From positions 1 through 43,661 of the forward strand of contig JAEULV010000066.1 of assembly GCA_016793065.1 (NCBI GenBank): a DNA stretch of 43,661 nt, written 5' to 3'. The stretch's first letter is position 1, and every line of letters begins with the position of its first letter. Below are positions 10,290-20,068 of the stretch, piece after piece. The position numbers and the translations under genes were made by a program. Under the pieces are notes generated by a model that was given only the letters and a program-made list of their open reading frames with translations, searched no databases and was not told the origin of the DNA. This DNA comes from Hyphomicrobiaceae bacterium. GTDB lineage: Bacteria > Pseudomonadota > Alphaproteobacteria > Rhizobiales > Ancalomicrobiaceae.

Positions 10290-10325
10290 GGGGCCCGAGG
10301 TTTCGCAACCTCGAGCCCCCTTTTC
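10290..10325 (+). terminator. Rho-independent terminator of topA
   Basis: Stem GGGGC/GCCCC extends after one mismatch into CGAGGTT/AACCTCG with a TCGC tetraloop (10290-10319). It is followed by TTTTC and preceded by an A-run. Confidence 0.85.
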
Positions 10326-10382
10326 ATTTCAAGACGCCGCCCGGATCCGCGACCGGGGTGGCCTCACATTTCGCCTGCACTG

Positions 10383-11189
10383 TCACTCGGCGGCGATCGG
10401 AGCCGGTTGCAGTCGGGCGCGCAGCATGCTCGGAACCAGACCGGCGAGCAGAAGCGCCAGCACGACGGCCTGGACGCCGACGGCCTGCCAGCTGGCATTG
10501 AAGCCGAGGCCGGCGAGCCATTCCGGCATTGGCGACGGATCGAAGCCGAGAACTTCCTGTTCCTGCAGCTCCTGCACCGCGCCGCCGATGAAGCGCAGGC
10601 CCATGACGAACAGGAAGGCCGAGGTGACGACGAACAACGGCCGCAGCGGAATGCGCAGCGCCAGCCACTGCATGGCGAAATAGATCAGCAGCAGGGCGAC
10701 CAGCGCTGCGGCGATGCCGGCGAGGATGCCGGAGACGGTGGCGCCGCTGGTTCCGGCGAGGGCGTGCATGAAAAGCACCGTCTCGGCGCCCTCGCGGAAC
10801 ACCGCCAGGAACGACACCGCCGCCAGCGACCAGGCCGTGCCGTTGTCGCGGGCGCGCGCGGCGCTGCGATCGATCATGCGGCGGAAGACCTTGGGATCCT
10901 GCCGCACGAACAGCCAGCCGCTCATGTAGATCATCAACACGGCCGCGACGGCCACCACGCCGGCCTCGATGAAGTCGTTGTGGACGCCGTCGAAGAACAG
11001 CTGGAACACCGCCGCCATCAGCAGGCTCGCCACGACGGCGCCGAGCGTGCCCCAGGCGATCGGCCGCAGGCTGACGCCGGGGCCGATGCGCCGCATCGCG
11101 GCGGCAAGCGCGGTGATGATCAGCAACGCCTCGACACCTTCGCGCAGGAAGATCGAACCTGATTGCAGGGCGGTCGAGAGGTTTTCCAT
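10383..11189 (-). CDS. FTR1/EfeU-type iron permease
   Basis: A polytopic membrane protein of 268 residues with about seven hydrophobic segments. It carries the two REGxE iron-translocation motifs that define the FTR1 family: REGVEALL near the N-terminus and FREGAETVLF in the middle. It belongs to the oxidase-dependent Fe(III)/Fe(II) permease family, acting in the inner membrane. The ATG at 11189 was preferred to a TTG twelve codons upstream because membrane segment one begins soon after it. No EfeO, EfeB or multicopper oxidase gene is next to it. No Fur, Irr or RirA box was recognised. Confidence 0.9.
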   Translation of the reverse strand: MENLSTALQSGSIFLREGVEALLIITALAAAMRRIGPGVSLRPIAWGTLGAVVASLLMAAVFQLFFDGVHNDFIEAGVVAVAAVLMIYMSGWLFVRQDPKVFRRMIDRSAARARDNGTAWSLAAVSFLAVFREGAETVLFMHALAGTSGATVSGILAGIAAALVALLLIYFAMQWLALRIPLRPLFVVTSAFLFVMGLRFIGGAVQELQEQEVLGFDPSPMPEWLAGLGFNASWQAVGVQAVVLALLLAGLVPSMLRARLQPAPIAAE

Positions 11190-11567
11190 GGGGCGTTCCG
11201 ATCGGCTATTGCGAGGCGTTCGCAACGGTCCCGGAAATCACCGGCGGCGTCAATAGTCACTTCCACGCAAAAACGCCGGCAAATTCGAACGATTCCAATC
11301 GATTGCCGCACCGCACTGTTGCAGGCGGGCGCCAGCCGCCGCATTGGGCCGGAAAACCCCATCTCAATCGATTGGATGCCTCGCCAGCTCCGGCAACCGC
11401 GCCAAACCGTCGCACCCCGGCGGCGCAGCACGGGTGTTGCCCGCCCTGCCCCGCCAGCGGTCGGCATCGGCGGGCGCGTCGATACGACAAGCGTCGGGCT
11501 GGGCCGGCCGTCGTGCCGCGTCGTCGATCTGTGTCGGTGGATCGGGCCGGCGGGGAATTGCGGCCAA
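11190..11567. other. Intergenic region between FTR1 and tRNA-Pro
   Basis: 378 bases without a supportable gene. The only structure seen is the palindrome CAATCGATTG at 11296-11305 and again at 11365-11374, two perfect copies whose starts are 69 bases apart. Short open frames here are codon-bias shadows without ribosome-binding sites. Confidence 0.5.
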
Positions 11568-11644
11568 TGGTCGGAGCGGAGAGATTCGAACTCTCGACCC
11601 CTAGCACCCCATGCTAGTGCGCTACCAGACTGCGCTACGCTCCG
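11568..11644 (-). tRNA. tRNA-Pro (anticodon GGG)
   Basis: 77 bases including an encoded CCA. The acceptor stem CGGAGCG (minus-strand 5' end at 11644) pairs with CGCTCCG. The D stem is GCGC/GCGC, the anticodon stem CTAGC/GCTAG with loop ATGGGGT, and the T stem GAGAG/CTCTC with loop TTCGAAT. The anticodon GGG reads CCC and CCU proline codons. No integrase or attachment-site duplication is visible beside it. Confidence 0.95.
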
Positions 11645-12072
11645 ACTTGGCCGGGACTATAGTCGGGCGCGACCGAAAAGCAACCTCGCGCGGCGGATTG
11701 TTTTGTCCGGCGGCGCACTTGGGGAAAACCACCCTCCCCGCCGCCTGGGCGACTTCCCGCCGGCGACCGCTGTCAAGCGGCGAATTCGCCCCGGGCTGGG
11801 GAAAAGGCCGGGACAATGGGTGGAAAACCCCGGCTTGCCGATCGAAATGCACTGTCCGAACAATCTGTTGGCGCGCGGCGCAACGGTTGGCGGATTTCAC
11901 CCGGCGCCCATCCGCCGCCTGTGGACGATGTTGGATAACGGGATCAGTCGCGCGCTGCCGTCACGTCGCGCCTTCTATGAAGGCCGCGCCTGCCATAATG
12001 CCTAACAACCGGTAAACGGTCGATTCGACGCTGGCTTGCCGCGTCCGTCCGCTGCCGCTGGAGAGGCCCCCC
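11645..12072. other. Intergenic region between tRNA-Pro and dnaB
   Basis: 428 bases. It holds the tRNA promoter at its left end and a purine-rich ribosome-binding site (GGAGAGG, 12059-12065) for dnaB at its right. A CATAAT hexamer near 11994 may be a -10 element for dnaB, but no matching -35 was seen. No gene is supported. Confidence 0.45.
11656..11683 (-). promoter_or_regulatory. Promoter of tRNA-Pro
   Basis: Minus-strand TTGCTT (11678-11683), a 16-base spacer and TATAGT (11656-11661), 12 bases before the mature tRNA end. Confidence 0.6.
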
Positions 12073-13572
<1,500 letters not shown>

Positions 13573-13623
13573 GGGCGGCGCCGGCCGGGCTGACAGGACG
13601 GGTCGAACCGGCCTATAAGCGTC

Positions 13624-14826
13624 ATGGATCCCGCGTGGCGCCGCAGCGGCGCGCGAGTGCCAAGAGAGCCCTTTCCCCGGCCCGCAGCCGACGAGCCCGC
13701 CTTGCCCCACACCCCTCCCCCGCCCCTCGATCTTGCCGGTGCCCGGTTGACCATCGACCTTGCGGCGCTGGTCGACAATTGGCGGACGCTCGCGGCGATA
13801 ACGCCGGCGGCGGAGACGGCGGCCGTCGTCAAGGCGGATGCCTACGGGATCGGGATCGAGCCGGCGGTGGCGGCGTTGCGGGATGCCGGGTGCGAGACGT
13901 TTTTCGTGGCGCTGCCGCAGGAGGGCATTCGCGCCCGTGCCGTGGCGCCGAAGGCGCGCATCTTCGTGCTCAACGGCCTGTTCGACGAAGCCGGCGCGAC
14001 GCTCGCCGCCCATAATCTGGTGCCGGTCCTGGGCAGCGGCGAGGAAATCGACCAGTGGTCGGAGATTGCCCGCGCCCGCGGCCGCAAGCTTGCCTGTGCC
14101 TTGCATGTCGACACCGGCATGAACCGGCTCGGCCTCGGACTCGACGAGGCACGGGCCCGGGCGGGCGAATGGTTGGAGCGGCCGCAGCTCGATATCGCGC
14201 TGGTGATGAGCCATCTCGCCTGCGCCGACCAGCCGGACCGGCGCGAGAACGCCGATCAGGTCGACGGCTTCGACGCCGCGACGCTGTTGTTTCCCGATGC
14301 GCCGGCGTCGCTGCTGAACTCCGCCGGCATCCGCGCCGGGCGCCTGCCGGCCTACGATCTGACCCGGCCCGGCATCGCGCTCTATGGCGGCGAGGCGGTC
14401 GACGGACAGGCGCCGCTCAAGCCGGTGGCGCGGCTCGACGCCCGGGTCATTCAGGTCCGCCGCGTCGCCAAGGGCGATGCCATCGGCTATGGCGGCGCCG
14501 AGACCGCCAAGCGCGACAGCCGTGTCGCCATCCTGTCGATCGGCTATGCCGACGGGGTGCACCGGCTTTCCGGCTCGTCCGACGCCGCCCCCGGCGCCCA
14601 TGCCCGCTTCGACGGTCGCCTCTATCCGCTGATCGGCCGCATCTCGATGGACCTGACCGCCGTCGACATCACCGACGCACCCGAAGGCAGCATCAGCCGC
14701 GGCAGCTGGCTGTCGCTCCTCGACGACACCCTCACCGTCGACACCCTCGCCCGCCACGCCGGCACCATCGGCTACGAGGTGCTGACGGGATTGGGGCGGC
14801 GGTATGGGCGGCGATATGTGGGGTGA
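13624..14826 (+). CDS. alr: Alanine racemase
   Basis: PLP enzyme interconverting L- and D-alanine for peptidoglycan. The PLP lysine lies in VVKADAYGIG, where most homologues have VKANAYGHG, so it carries Asp and Ile substitutions next to the lysine. The second catalytic base lies in the segment IGRISMDLTAVDIT, but the usual GYADG and RPGIALYG motifs are the firmer evidence. The first ~35 residues (MDPAWRRSGARVPREPFPRP...) are Pro/Arg-rich and not typical. The ATG at 13624 has no clear ribosome-binding site, so a TTG near 13702 is a plausible alternative start. It follows dnaB by 51 bases. Confidence 0.93.
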   Translation: MDPAWRRSGARVPREPFPRPAADEPALPHTPPPPLDLAGARLTIDLAALVDNWRTLAAITPAAETAAVVKADAYGIGIEPAVAALRDAGCETFFVALPQEGIRARAVAPKARIFVLNGLFDEAGATLAAHNLVPVLGSGEEIDQWSEIARARGRKLACALHVDTGMNRLGLGLDEARARAGEWLERPQLDIALVMSHLACADQPDRRENADQVDGFDAATLLFPDAPASLLNSAGIRAGRLPAYDLTRPGIALYGGEAVDGQAPLKPVARLDARVIQVRRVAKGDAIGYGGAETAKRDSRVAILSIGYADGVHRLSGSSDAAPGAHARFDGRLYPLIGRISMDLTAVDITDAPEGSISRGSWLSLLDDTLTVDTLARHAGTIGYEVLTGLGRRYGRRYVG

Positions 14827-14893
14827 AACCAGATGTTGACGATGCGGCAGGTCCGCGCCAAACTGGTGTCGCCGACAATGGGATGGCAAGCAC

Positions 14894-16723
14894 ATGGCCG
14901 ACGAAGCGACGTTGACTGACAGGATTGAGTTGCGGGGACGACGATACCTCGAGCTAGCGCGCCTCATTGAGCCGCATGCGACCCGCCTGCTCCAGGATCA
15001 GAAAAAGCTGAATCTTGGAATCAAGGATATAAGTTATCGATTTAAACTGATAGAGCGAATTATCGAAAAGGTTATCGATAAGAAGAAATCGGGTAAAAAT
15101 TATGACGCTGACATGCTGCCAGATATCCTTGGGTATAGAATTGTAAGTTATCATCTCAGCGATATCGCCTCTCTTATTGGGAATATTTTTAACAATTCCA
15201 TATGTCATTCCTTATTTTTACCCAATTCTGAAATTGAAATTACTGTAAATTCAAATTTTGAATCCGATTCTCCATTATCAAATTTTGAGTCAATCAAAGA
15301 AACGATTCAAAATCATCCTAATCATTCTTACTTTTCAAAGGTTGAAATTAAGCCAGATACTCGCAAAACTGGCTACTCTTCAGTTCATGTTGTTGGAACA
15401 TGGATCCCCCCGAAGACAGACGAAGCATTAAAATTCCTGAAAAATCCAGACAATCCCAAGTCAATGCTTATTGAAATACAGCTAAGAAATTGCATCGAGG
15501 ATGTATGGGGCAGTTACGATCACACCTATTATTATAACACACAACGGGGAAAAACCAGCGATGAATTTCAACATCTAAGAATTCTAAAGCTGATGCTTGA
15601 TGGCGTGAATCAGTTCATGGAATTCATAAAACGCGATCTTCCCAAAGCAGCAATCGTAGAAACTGAGAGCTCAAAGCACCGCAGGCCAATTGATTCCCCG
15701 GATCGGCATAAGGAGGTGTTTACTCAACGCTTTCCAAGACTGGCAGCCGATTACGAAAAGGCCTGCGCATTATGGAATGATTTCGAGGCCCGCCGCAAGA
15801 ATGGTGACCTGAATCTCTTGGAAGAAACTGCCAATGCTTTCTATACACTTGAATTTAATGAAGAAATCACCAGGCACAAAAGCACTCCTCCTCTCGACAG
15901 GATATACTACTCGCTACGCGCCGAGCGCGCATACATTTTCTCTTATTCGCGAGACCAAAACCATCTGGATGCAGCCCAAGGTATTTATGAAACACTGATC
16001 AAAGAAGACACGGACGACTGGGTCTCCCGCTATCGCCTCGGCTCCCTGCTCCAACGACGTGGTAACAACCCAGACGAGGCTCTTAAGCAACTCACGGAGG
16101 CTGAACAGCTTTTCAAACGTCTCTCTAGCGAGAAACGCACCGGCATCGGTTGGGTCGCGGGCTCCATTTCGCAGATCCAAGCCATCGTCCATTGGCAGAT
16201 CGCCAACAAGGTCAGGGATAGGCTGGACGAGTATGACCATCATCTGCAGGCCGCCCGGAAACTCGCACAGTCAGTCGTCGACGCGAGCGGCGCGGACCAT
16301 GTCGAATTCGGTCCGCTGAATGACCTGATCTTTTACCTTGCCGAAGTTGGGCTGTCGCTCACAGCCCGGGGCGAATCGAAGACGGCGCAGTTCAATGAGA
16401 TCTGCGATCAGCTCAGAGCCTACCTGCCCAAACTCAGGAATGCGCTTGAACGAGGCCGAAAGAGCTCGACCTACCAGCTTGCGGACACGCTCTTGCGAGC
16501 GTCGGTACTCATCGGCGAGCCAAGCGACATCAAGGCCCATGCAGTGGAATTGCTTGAGATTCTCTGCAAGATCGCAACAGACGCCGCATTGGAACGGGGC
16601 GATCTCGCGGCGAACGCGCAACCGCTTGGTCGCCATCGCGCCGCCGCTTACTTGAATGCGGATCAACTCGACTCACACGCGTTCGCACTCGAACAACTCG
16701 ATCAGATCCATCTGGCTCGATAG
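14894..16723 (+). CDS. RelA/SpoT-domain nucleotide pyrophosphokinase-like protein with TPR-like C-terminal half
   Basis: A 609-residue protein with no hydrolase (HD), TGS or ACT domain. Residues ~40-215 match the RelA/SpoT synthetase fold. Seen are SYRFKLIERIIEK (substrate-phosphate helix), DILGYRIV with Asp77 (Mg ligand position), GYSSVH with Tyr161 and His165 (base-stacking loop), and IEIQLRN with Glu194 (catalytic Glu position), followed by DVWGSYDHTYYY. Catalytic residues therefore look intact. Residues ~300-600 are helical and include TPR-like pairs (AAQGIYETLIKEDTDDWVSRYRLGSLLQRRGN). The gene sits between alr and radA, which are adjacent in relatives. Bases 15001-15480 are only 23-33% GC, but both ends of the gene are 62-65% (hand counts of 60-base lines). 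It could be a pppGpp/ppApp-type toxin, a tRNA pyrophosphokinase or a phage-sensing effector; the domain call is firm, the role is not. Confidence 0.82.
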   Translation: MADEATLTDRIELRGRRYLELARLIEPHATRLLQDQKKLNLGIKDISYRFKLIERIIEKVIDKKKSGKNYDADMLPDILGYRIVSYHLSDIASLIGNIFNNSICHSLFLPNSEIEITVNSNFESDSPLSNFESIKETIQNHPNHSYFSKVEIKPDTRKTGYSSVHVVGTWIPPKTDEALKFLKNPDNPKSMLIEIQLRNCIEDVWGSYDHTYYYNTQRGKTSDEFQHLRILKLMLDGVNQFMEFIKRDLPKAAIVETESSKHRRPIDSPDRHKEVFTQRFPRLAADYEKACALWNDFEARRKNGDLNLLEETANAFYTLEFNEEITRHKSTPPLDRIYYSLRAERAYIFSYSRDQNHLDAAQGIYETLIKEDTDDWVSRYRLGSLLQRRGNNPDEALKQLTEAEQLFKRLSSEKRTGIGWVAGSISQIQAIVHWQIANKVRDRLDEYDHHLQAARKLAQSVVDASGADHVEFGPLNDLIFYLAEVGLSLTARGESKTAQFNEICDQLRAYLPKLRNALERGRKSSTYQLADTLLRASVLIGEPSDIKAHAVELLEILCKIATDAALERGDLAANAQPLGRHRAAAYLNADQLDSHAFALEQLDQIHLAR

Positions 16724-16943
16724 CAAGAAAACGAACGAAAGATCGCACGTTAACGAAAATGAATGAATGCTACGTGCATCATTTGTTTCCAGACGTGCCA
16801 GTACCTTTCTAACCAGGCACAGTTCTTGACTTTGCCACAATGTGAAGGCTAAATGACACTATGAGATCCAAACCACTGCCTTTTCACTAACATGCTGCTT
16901 GACAAAGCAGATTCGCCCGCTGCTGGACGGAACTGAAAAGTAG

Positions 16944-16977
16944 AGGCGCCACGGCAACGTGGCGCCTTACACTTTTG
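16944..16977 (+). terminator. Hairpin terminator after the RelA/SpoT-domain gene
   Basis: Perfect 9-base stem AGGCGCCAC (16944-16952) / GTGGCGCCT (16959-16967) with a 6-base loop, then TACACTTTTG. On the opposite strand the hairpin is followed by CTACTTTTC, so it could stop transcription both ways. It lies 220 bases past the gene's stop. Confidence 0.6.
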
Positions 16978-17004
16978 CGGCTGACCACATCCACGGGTAA
17001 TGAT

Positions 17005-17033
17005 GCCGGACAGGTCGATCAGACCTGTCCGGC
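17005..17033. repeat. Perfect 12-base inverted repeat
   Basis: GCCGGACAGGTC (17005-17016) and GACCTGTCCGGC (17022-17033) flank a 5-base GATCA loop. There is no T-run on either side, so it is not an obvious terminator. It could be a protein-binding palindrome, part of a small RNA or a recombination relic. Confidence 0.7.
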
Positions 17034-17242
17034 CACGCTACTGAATTGGTACCGCCGACCTGAGGCCGCCTGAATCACGCGCAAACCTGACCGTCCGGGC
17101 CGACACTCCGGCTCACCTCCCTCATTGACGACGGATCGCAGGCGGCTGGAGGGAACTGCGGCGCATTGTGAACGGTTCGCTTTCCACCTTTCGGACAGGC
17201 ATGGATCACCAAGAGTTCCAAAAATCTGCCGCGCTGCCGTAT

Positions 17243-17270
17243 TTGACATGCCTCTGGCGATGCCGATGAT
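17243..17270 (+). promoter_or_regulatory. Candidate promoter of radA
   Basis: Consensus TTGACA at 17243-17248, 16 bases, then GATGAT (4 of 6 matches) at 17265-17270, 44 bases before the radA start. It would supply a promoter downstream of the insertion, uncoupling radA from dnaB-alr. Confidence 0.4.
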
Positions 17271-17314
17271 CAATGCGATTGGCAAGGCCGATGCTGCACC
17301 CATAAATACCGAGC

Positions 17315-18796
17315 ATGGCCAAGCGCATTTCCCGATTCGTCTGTCAGTCTTGCGGGTCCGTCACCAGCCGGTGGGCGGGGCGGTGTGATGGGTGCGGGGC
17401 TTGGAATACGATTGTCGAGGAACTCGACGAGGGCGGCGGGATCGGCGGCGGGCCGGCGAAGCATGCGGCGAGCGGCAAGCGCGGGCGGGTGGTGCCGCTG
17501 GTGCCGCTGGCGGGCGAGAGCAAGGAAGCGCCGAGGGTGGTTTCGCATATCGGCGAGCTGGACCGGGTAACCGGCGGCGGCTTCGTGCGCGGCTCGGCGC
17601 TGCTGGTCGGCGGCGATCCCGGCATCGGCAAGTCGACGCTGCTGATCCAGGCCTCGGCGACGCTGGCGCTGAATGGCCACCGCGTCGTCTATATCTCCGG
17701 CGAGGAGGCGGTGGCGCAGGTGCGGCTGCGGGCCGAGCGGCTGGGGCTGGCGAAGGCGCCGGTGGAACTCGCCGCCGAGACCTCGGTGGAAGACATCCTG
17801 GCGACGCTCACGGCCGGGGCGGCGCCGGCGCTGGTGATCATCGATTCGATCCAGACGCTGTGGACCGAGCTCGCCGAAAGCGCGCCCGGCACGGTGACGC
17901 AGGTGCGCGCGGCGGCGCAGGCGCTGATCCGCTATGCCAAGACCTCGGGGGCGACAGTGGTGCTGGTCGGCCATGTCACCAAGGACGGGCAGATCGCCGG
18001 GCCGCGCGTCGTCGAGCACATGGTCGACGCGGTGCTGTATTTCGAGGGCGACGGGGCGCACCAATACCGCATCCTGCGGGCGGTGAAGAACCGCTTCGGG
18101 CCGACCGACGAGATCGGCGTGTTCGAGATGACCGGGCTCGGCTTGAAGGAGATCGCCAATCCGTCGGAGCTGTTCCTGGGCGAGCGCAATGCGCGTTCGC
18201 CCGGCGCGGCGGTGTTTGCCGGCATGGAGGGCTCGCGGCCGCTGCTGGTCGAGGTGCAGGCGCTGGTGGCGCCGTCGTCGCTTGGAACGCCGCGACGCGC
18301 CGTCGTCGGCTGGGACAGCAGCCGGCTCGCCATGGTGATCGCCGTGCTGGAGGCCCATTGCGGCCTGCGGCTGGGGCAGCACGACGTCTATCTCGCCATT
18401 GCCGGCGGGCTCAGGATCAACGAGCCGGCGGCGGATCTCGCCGTCGCCGCCGCGCTGGTGTCGTCGCTCAGCGGGGTTGCCCTGGCATCCGATCGGGTCT
18501 ATTTCGGCGAAGTCAGCCTGTCGGGGGCGATCCGGCCGGTGCCCCGGGCGGAGGCGCGGCTGCGCGAGGCCGAGCGGCTCGGGTTCGTCAGCGCGGTCGT
18601 TCCCGAGGCCAATCGACCGGATGTTCCCAAGGTCGGTCTTGAAACTGTCGCAGTTGATGCGTTGGTATCGCTGGTGGCCGGCATTGCCGCCGGTTCGGCC
18701 GGCAATCCGCAGGCCGTGCCCGACGCGCGCGGCCGGGCAGAGCGGACGGACGAACGTCGCGGCGACAATTCCCGCGACGACTGGCGGCGGCGCTGA
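17315..18796 (+). CDS. radA: DNA repair protein RadA (Sms)
   Basis: RecA-related ATPase that drives branch migration in recombination. The N-terminal C4 zinc finger is CQSCG...CDGCG (residues ~9-29). Walker A is GDPGIGKST and the diagnostic RadA motif is KNRFG. The C-terminal third is the Lon-protease-like domain (HDVYLAIAGGLRINEPAADLAVAAALVSS). The 493 residues include a charged ~30-residue tail. The ATG at 17315 has a poor ribosome-binding site, but the protein start MAKRISRFVCQSCG is typical. In relatives it directly follows alr. Confidence 0.96.
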   Translation: MAKRISRFVCQSCGSVTSRWAGRCDGCGAWNTIVEELDEGGGIGGGPAKHAASGKRGRVVPLVPLAGESKEAPRVVSHIGELDRVTGGGFVRGSALLVGGDPGIGKSTLLIQASATLALNGHRVVYISGEEAVAQVRLRAERLGLAKAPVELAAETSVEDILATLTAGAAPALVIIDSIQTLWTELAESAPGTVTQVRAAAQALIRYAKTSGATVVLVGHVTKDGQIAGPRVVEHMVDAVLYFEGDGAHQYRILRAVKNRFGPTDEIGVFEMTGLGLKEIANPSELFLGERNARSPGAAVFAGMEGSRPLLVEVQALVAPSSLGTPRRAVVGWDSSRLAMVIAVLEAHCGLRLGQHDVYLAIAGGLRINEPAADLAVAAALVSSLSGVALASDRVYFGEVSLSGAIRPVPRAEARLREAERLGFVSAVVPEANRPDVPKVGLETVAVDALVSLVAGIAAGSAGNPQAVPDARGRAERTDERRGDNSRDDWRRR

Positions 18797-18806
18797 GGCG
18801 GCTCGA

Positions 18807-18826
18807 ACCCTGACGAAAATCAGGGT
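18807..18826. repeat. Short hairpin after radA
   Basis: ACCCTGA/TCAGGGT 7-base perfect stem with a CGAAAA loop, 10 bases after the radA stop. No T-run follows, so it may be a weak or Rho-assisted end, or an RNA-stability element. Confidence 0.4.
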
Positions 18827-19082
18827 ATCGTGACGGCGCGATCCGGCTTCGATCGCCGCCCGCCGGCTCGCCGGCGAGGATGCGGCGGCCGGGACCGACC
18901 GTCTGCTGCACCGCGCCGTGTTCGTCCTGGCCGACGAAACGGCTGGAAAACGCGCATTCCCGAAGGCCGCGTGCATCGGCACCGACGGCCTTTGGTATAA
19001 CCTGCAACCGAACCGCACCGCGATTCGGCCACACGACCCGCCTGGTCCGGAACTCGGCCACCGCGGATTGGGAGAATAGGCG

Positions 19083-19787
19083 ATGGACTTCATCACGCTG
19101 CTCGACGGCATCGTACTCACCGTTGTGCTGCTGTCGGCACTCCTCGCCATGTTCCGTGGCTTCATTCGCGAGGTTCTGTCGATCGCGGCCTGGGTCGCGG
19201 CGGCGGCCGCGGCTTATGTCTTTCACAAGCCGCTGCTGCCGCATCTGAAGCCCTATCTCGGGCAGGTGCCGGACACGGTGGCGCTTGGCATCGCCGCGGC
19301 GATCGTCTTCGTCGTGACGCTGCTGATCGTCAGCTACATCACCATGAAGATCTCGGACTTCGTGCTCGACTCGGCCTTCGGGCCGCTCGACCGGTCGTTC
19401 GGGTTCCTGTTCGGCGCGGCGCGCGGCTTGCTGCTGCTGGTCGTCGCCATGCTGTTCTTCGACTGGTTCGTGCCCAATCCGCCGGCCTGGGTTTCCGGCG
19501 CGAAGTCGCGGCCGCTCTTGTCGTTCCTCGGCAACCGGCTGGTGCAGATGCTGCCGGAGGATGCCGAAACCAAGATCTTCGACGTGCTGAAGAATCGCCA
19601 GCCGCCGCAGAACGAGGAGCCGACGGATGACGCCCCCGAAACCCCGGCGCCGGCGACCAAGCCGGCCCAGCCGGGCGGTCAGGCGCCGCGCAGCGAGGTT
19701 CCGTCGAGCCTGCCGAACCGCGCCGCCGGCGCCGCCGCGCTGGTCAAGCCGCTGAACGCGGCGGCGGCGGCGCTGCCGACCCGCTGA
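19083..19787 (+). CDS. cvpA: CvpA family membrane protein
   Basis: Inner-membrane protein of 234 residues with four hydrophobic segments in the first ~135 residues. It begins MDFITLLDGIVLTVVLLSALLAMFRGFIREVLSIAAW, the N-terminal helix and FRGFIREV motif of the CvpA/colicin V production family. The C-terminal ~80 residues are Pro/Ala-rich and probably disordered. The ribosome-binding site GGAGAATAGG directly precedes the ATG. It lies between radA and purF in the standard order; the molecular function in this family is not settled. Confidence 0.93.
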   Translation: MDFITLLDGIVLTVVLLSALLAMFRGFIREVLSIAAWVAAAAAAYVFHKPLLPHLKPYLGQVPDTVALGIAAAIVFVVTLLIVSYITMKISDFVLDSAFGPLDRSFGFLFGAARGLLLLVVAMLFFDWFVPNPPAWVSGAKSRPLLSFLGNRLVQMLPEDAETKIFDVLKNRQPPQNEEPTDDAPETPAPATKPAQPGGQAPRSEVPSSLPNRAAGAAALVKPLNAAAAALPTR

Positions 19788-20068
19788 AACGGCGGGTCGC
19801 GCCGGTCGCGGACGGTGCTCGCGGGCGCCGTCACAACTCCGTCATCTGGTGATAAAATCGACGCGTCCGCCACGATCCGGTTTGACCGGACTTGACCCGC
19901 CGCGCTTGAGCGTCCAATGGAGGGCCGAGATCGGCGACGGTCTCATCCGCCACGCGCGCGCTGCAGCATCGCGAGCGCGCGTCGAGATATCTGACCCCGA
20001 GTTTGGCGCCTGCCGGCCCCGCGACCGCCTCCCGGTCGAGATGCCCGCATGCGAGGAGCGGCCGGACC

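Larger units (their letters stand above)
16724..17314. other. Non-coding tail of the accessory insertion
   Basis: 591 bases between the RelA/SpoT-domain gene and radA. The first ~200 bases are markedly less GC-rich than the genome. They are followed by two perfect hairpins (16944-16967 and 17005-17033) and then by GC-rich DNA carrying a candidate radA promoter. Open frames on both strands (for example 17019-17303 minus and 17125-17388 plus) have no recognisable motifs or ribosome-binding sites. No transposase, integrase or flanking direct repeat was found by eye. Confidence 0.5.

Noticed and set aside
7204..10308. 1034-codon open frame antisense to topA
   Set aside because: Arg/Leu/Gly-rich shadow produced by the third-position GC bias of topA; no motifs and complete overlap with a certain gene.
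14894..16723. Naming the RelA/SpoT-domain gene as CapRel or FaRel
   Set aside because: The C-terminal half looks TPR-like rather than the zinc-finger pseudo-antitoxin of CapRel, and no partner antitoxin gene is present, so a specific name is not supported.
16759..16812. 17-residue ORF just after the RelA/SpoT-domain gene, considered as an antitoxin
   Set aside because: No ribosome-binding site and too short and featureless to support.
17019..17388. Small ORFs on both strands in the alr-radA interval (94 aa minus, 87 aa plus)
   Set aside because: No ribosome-binding site or family pattern; they contradict each other and one runs into radA in a different frame.
18880..19248. 122-codon ORF between radA and cvpA
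   Set aside because: Overlaps cvpA out of frame; Arg/Pro/Ser-rich shadow composition.
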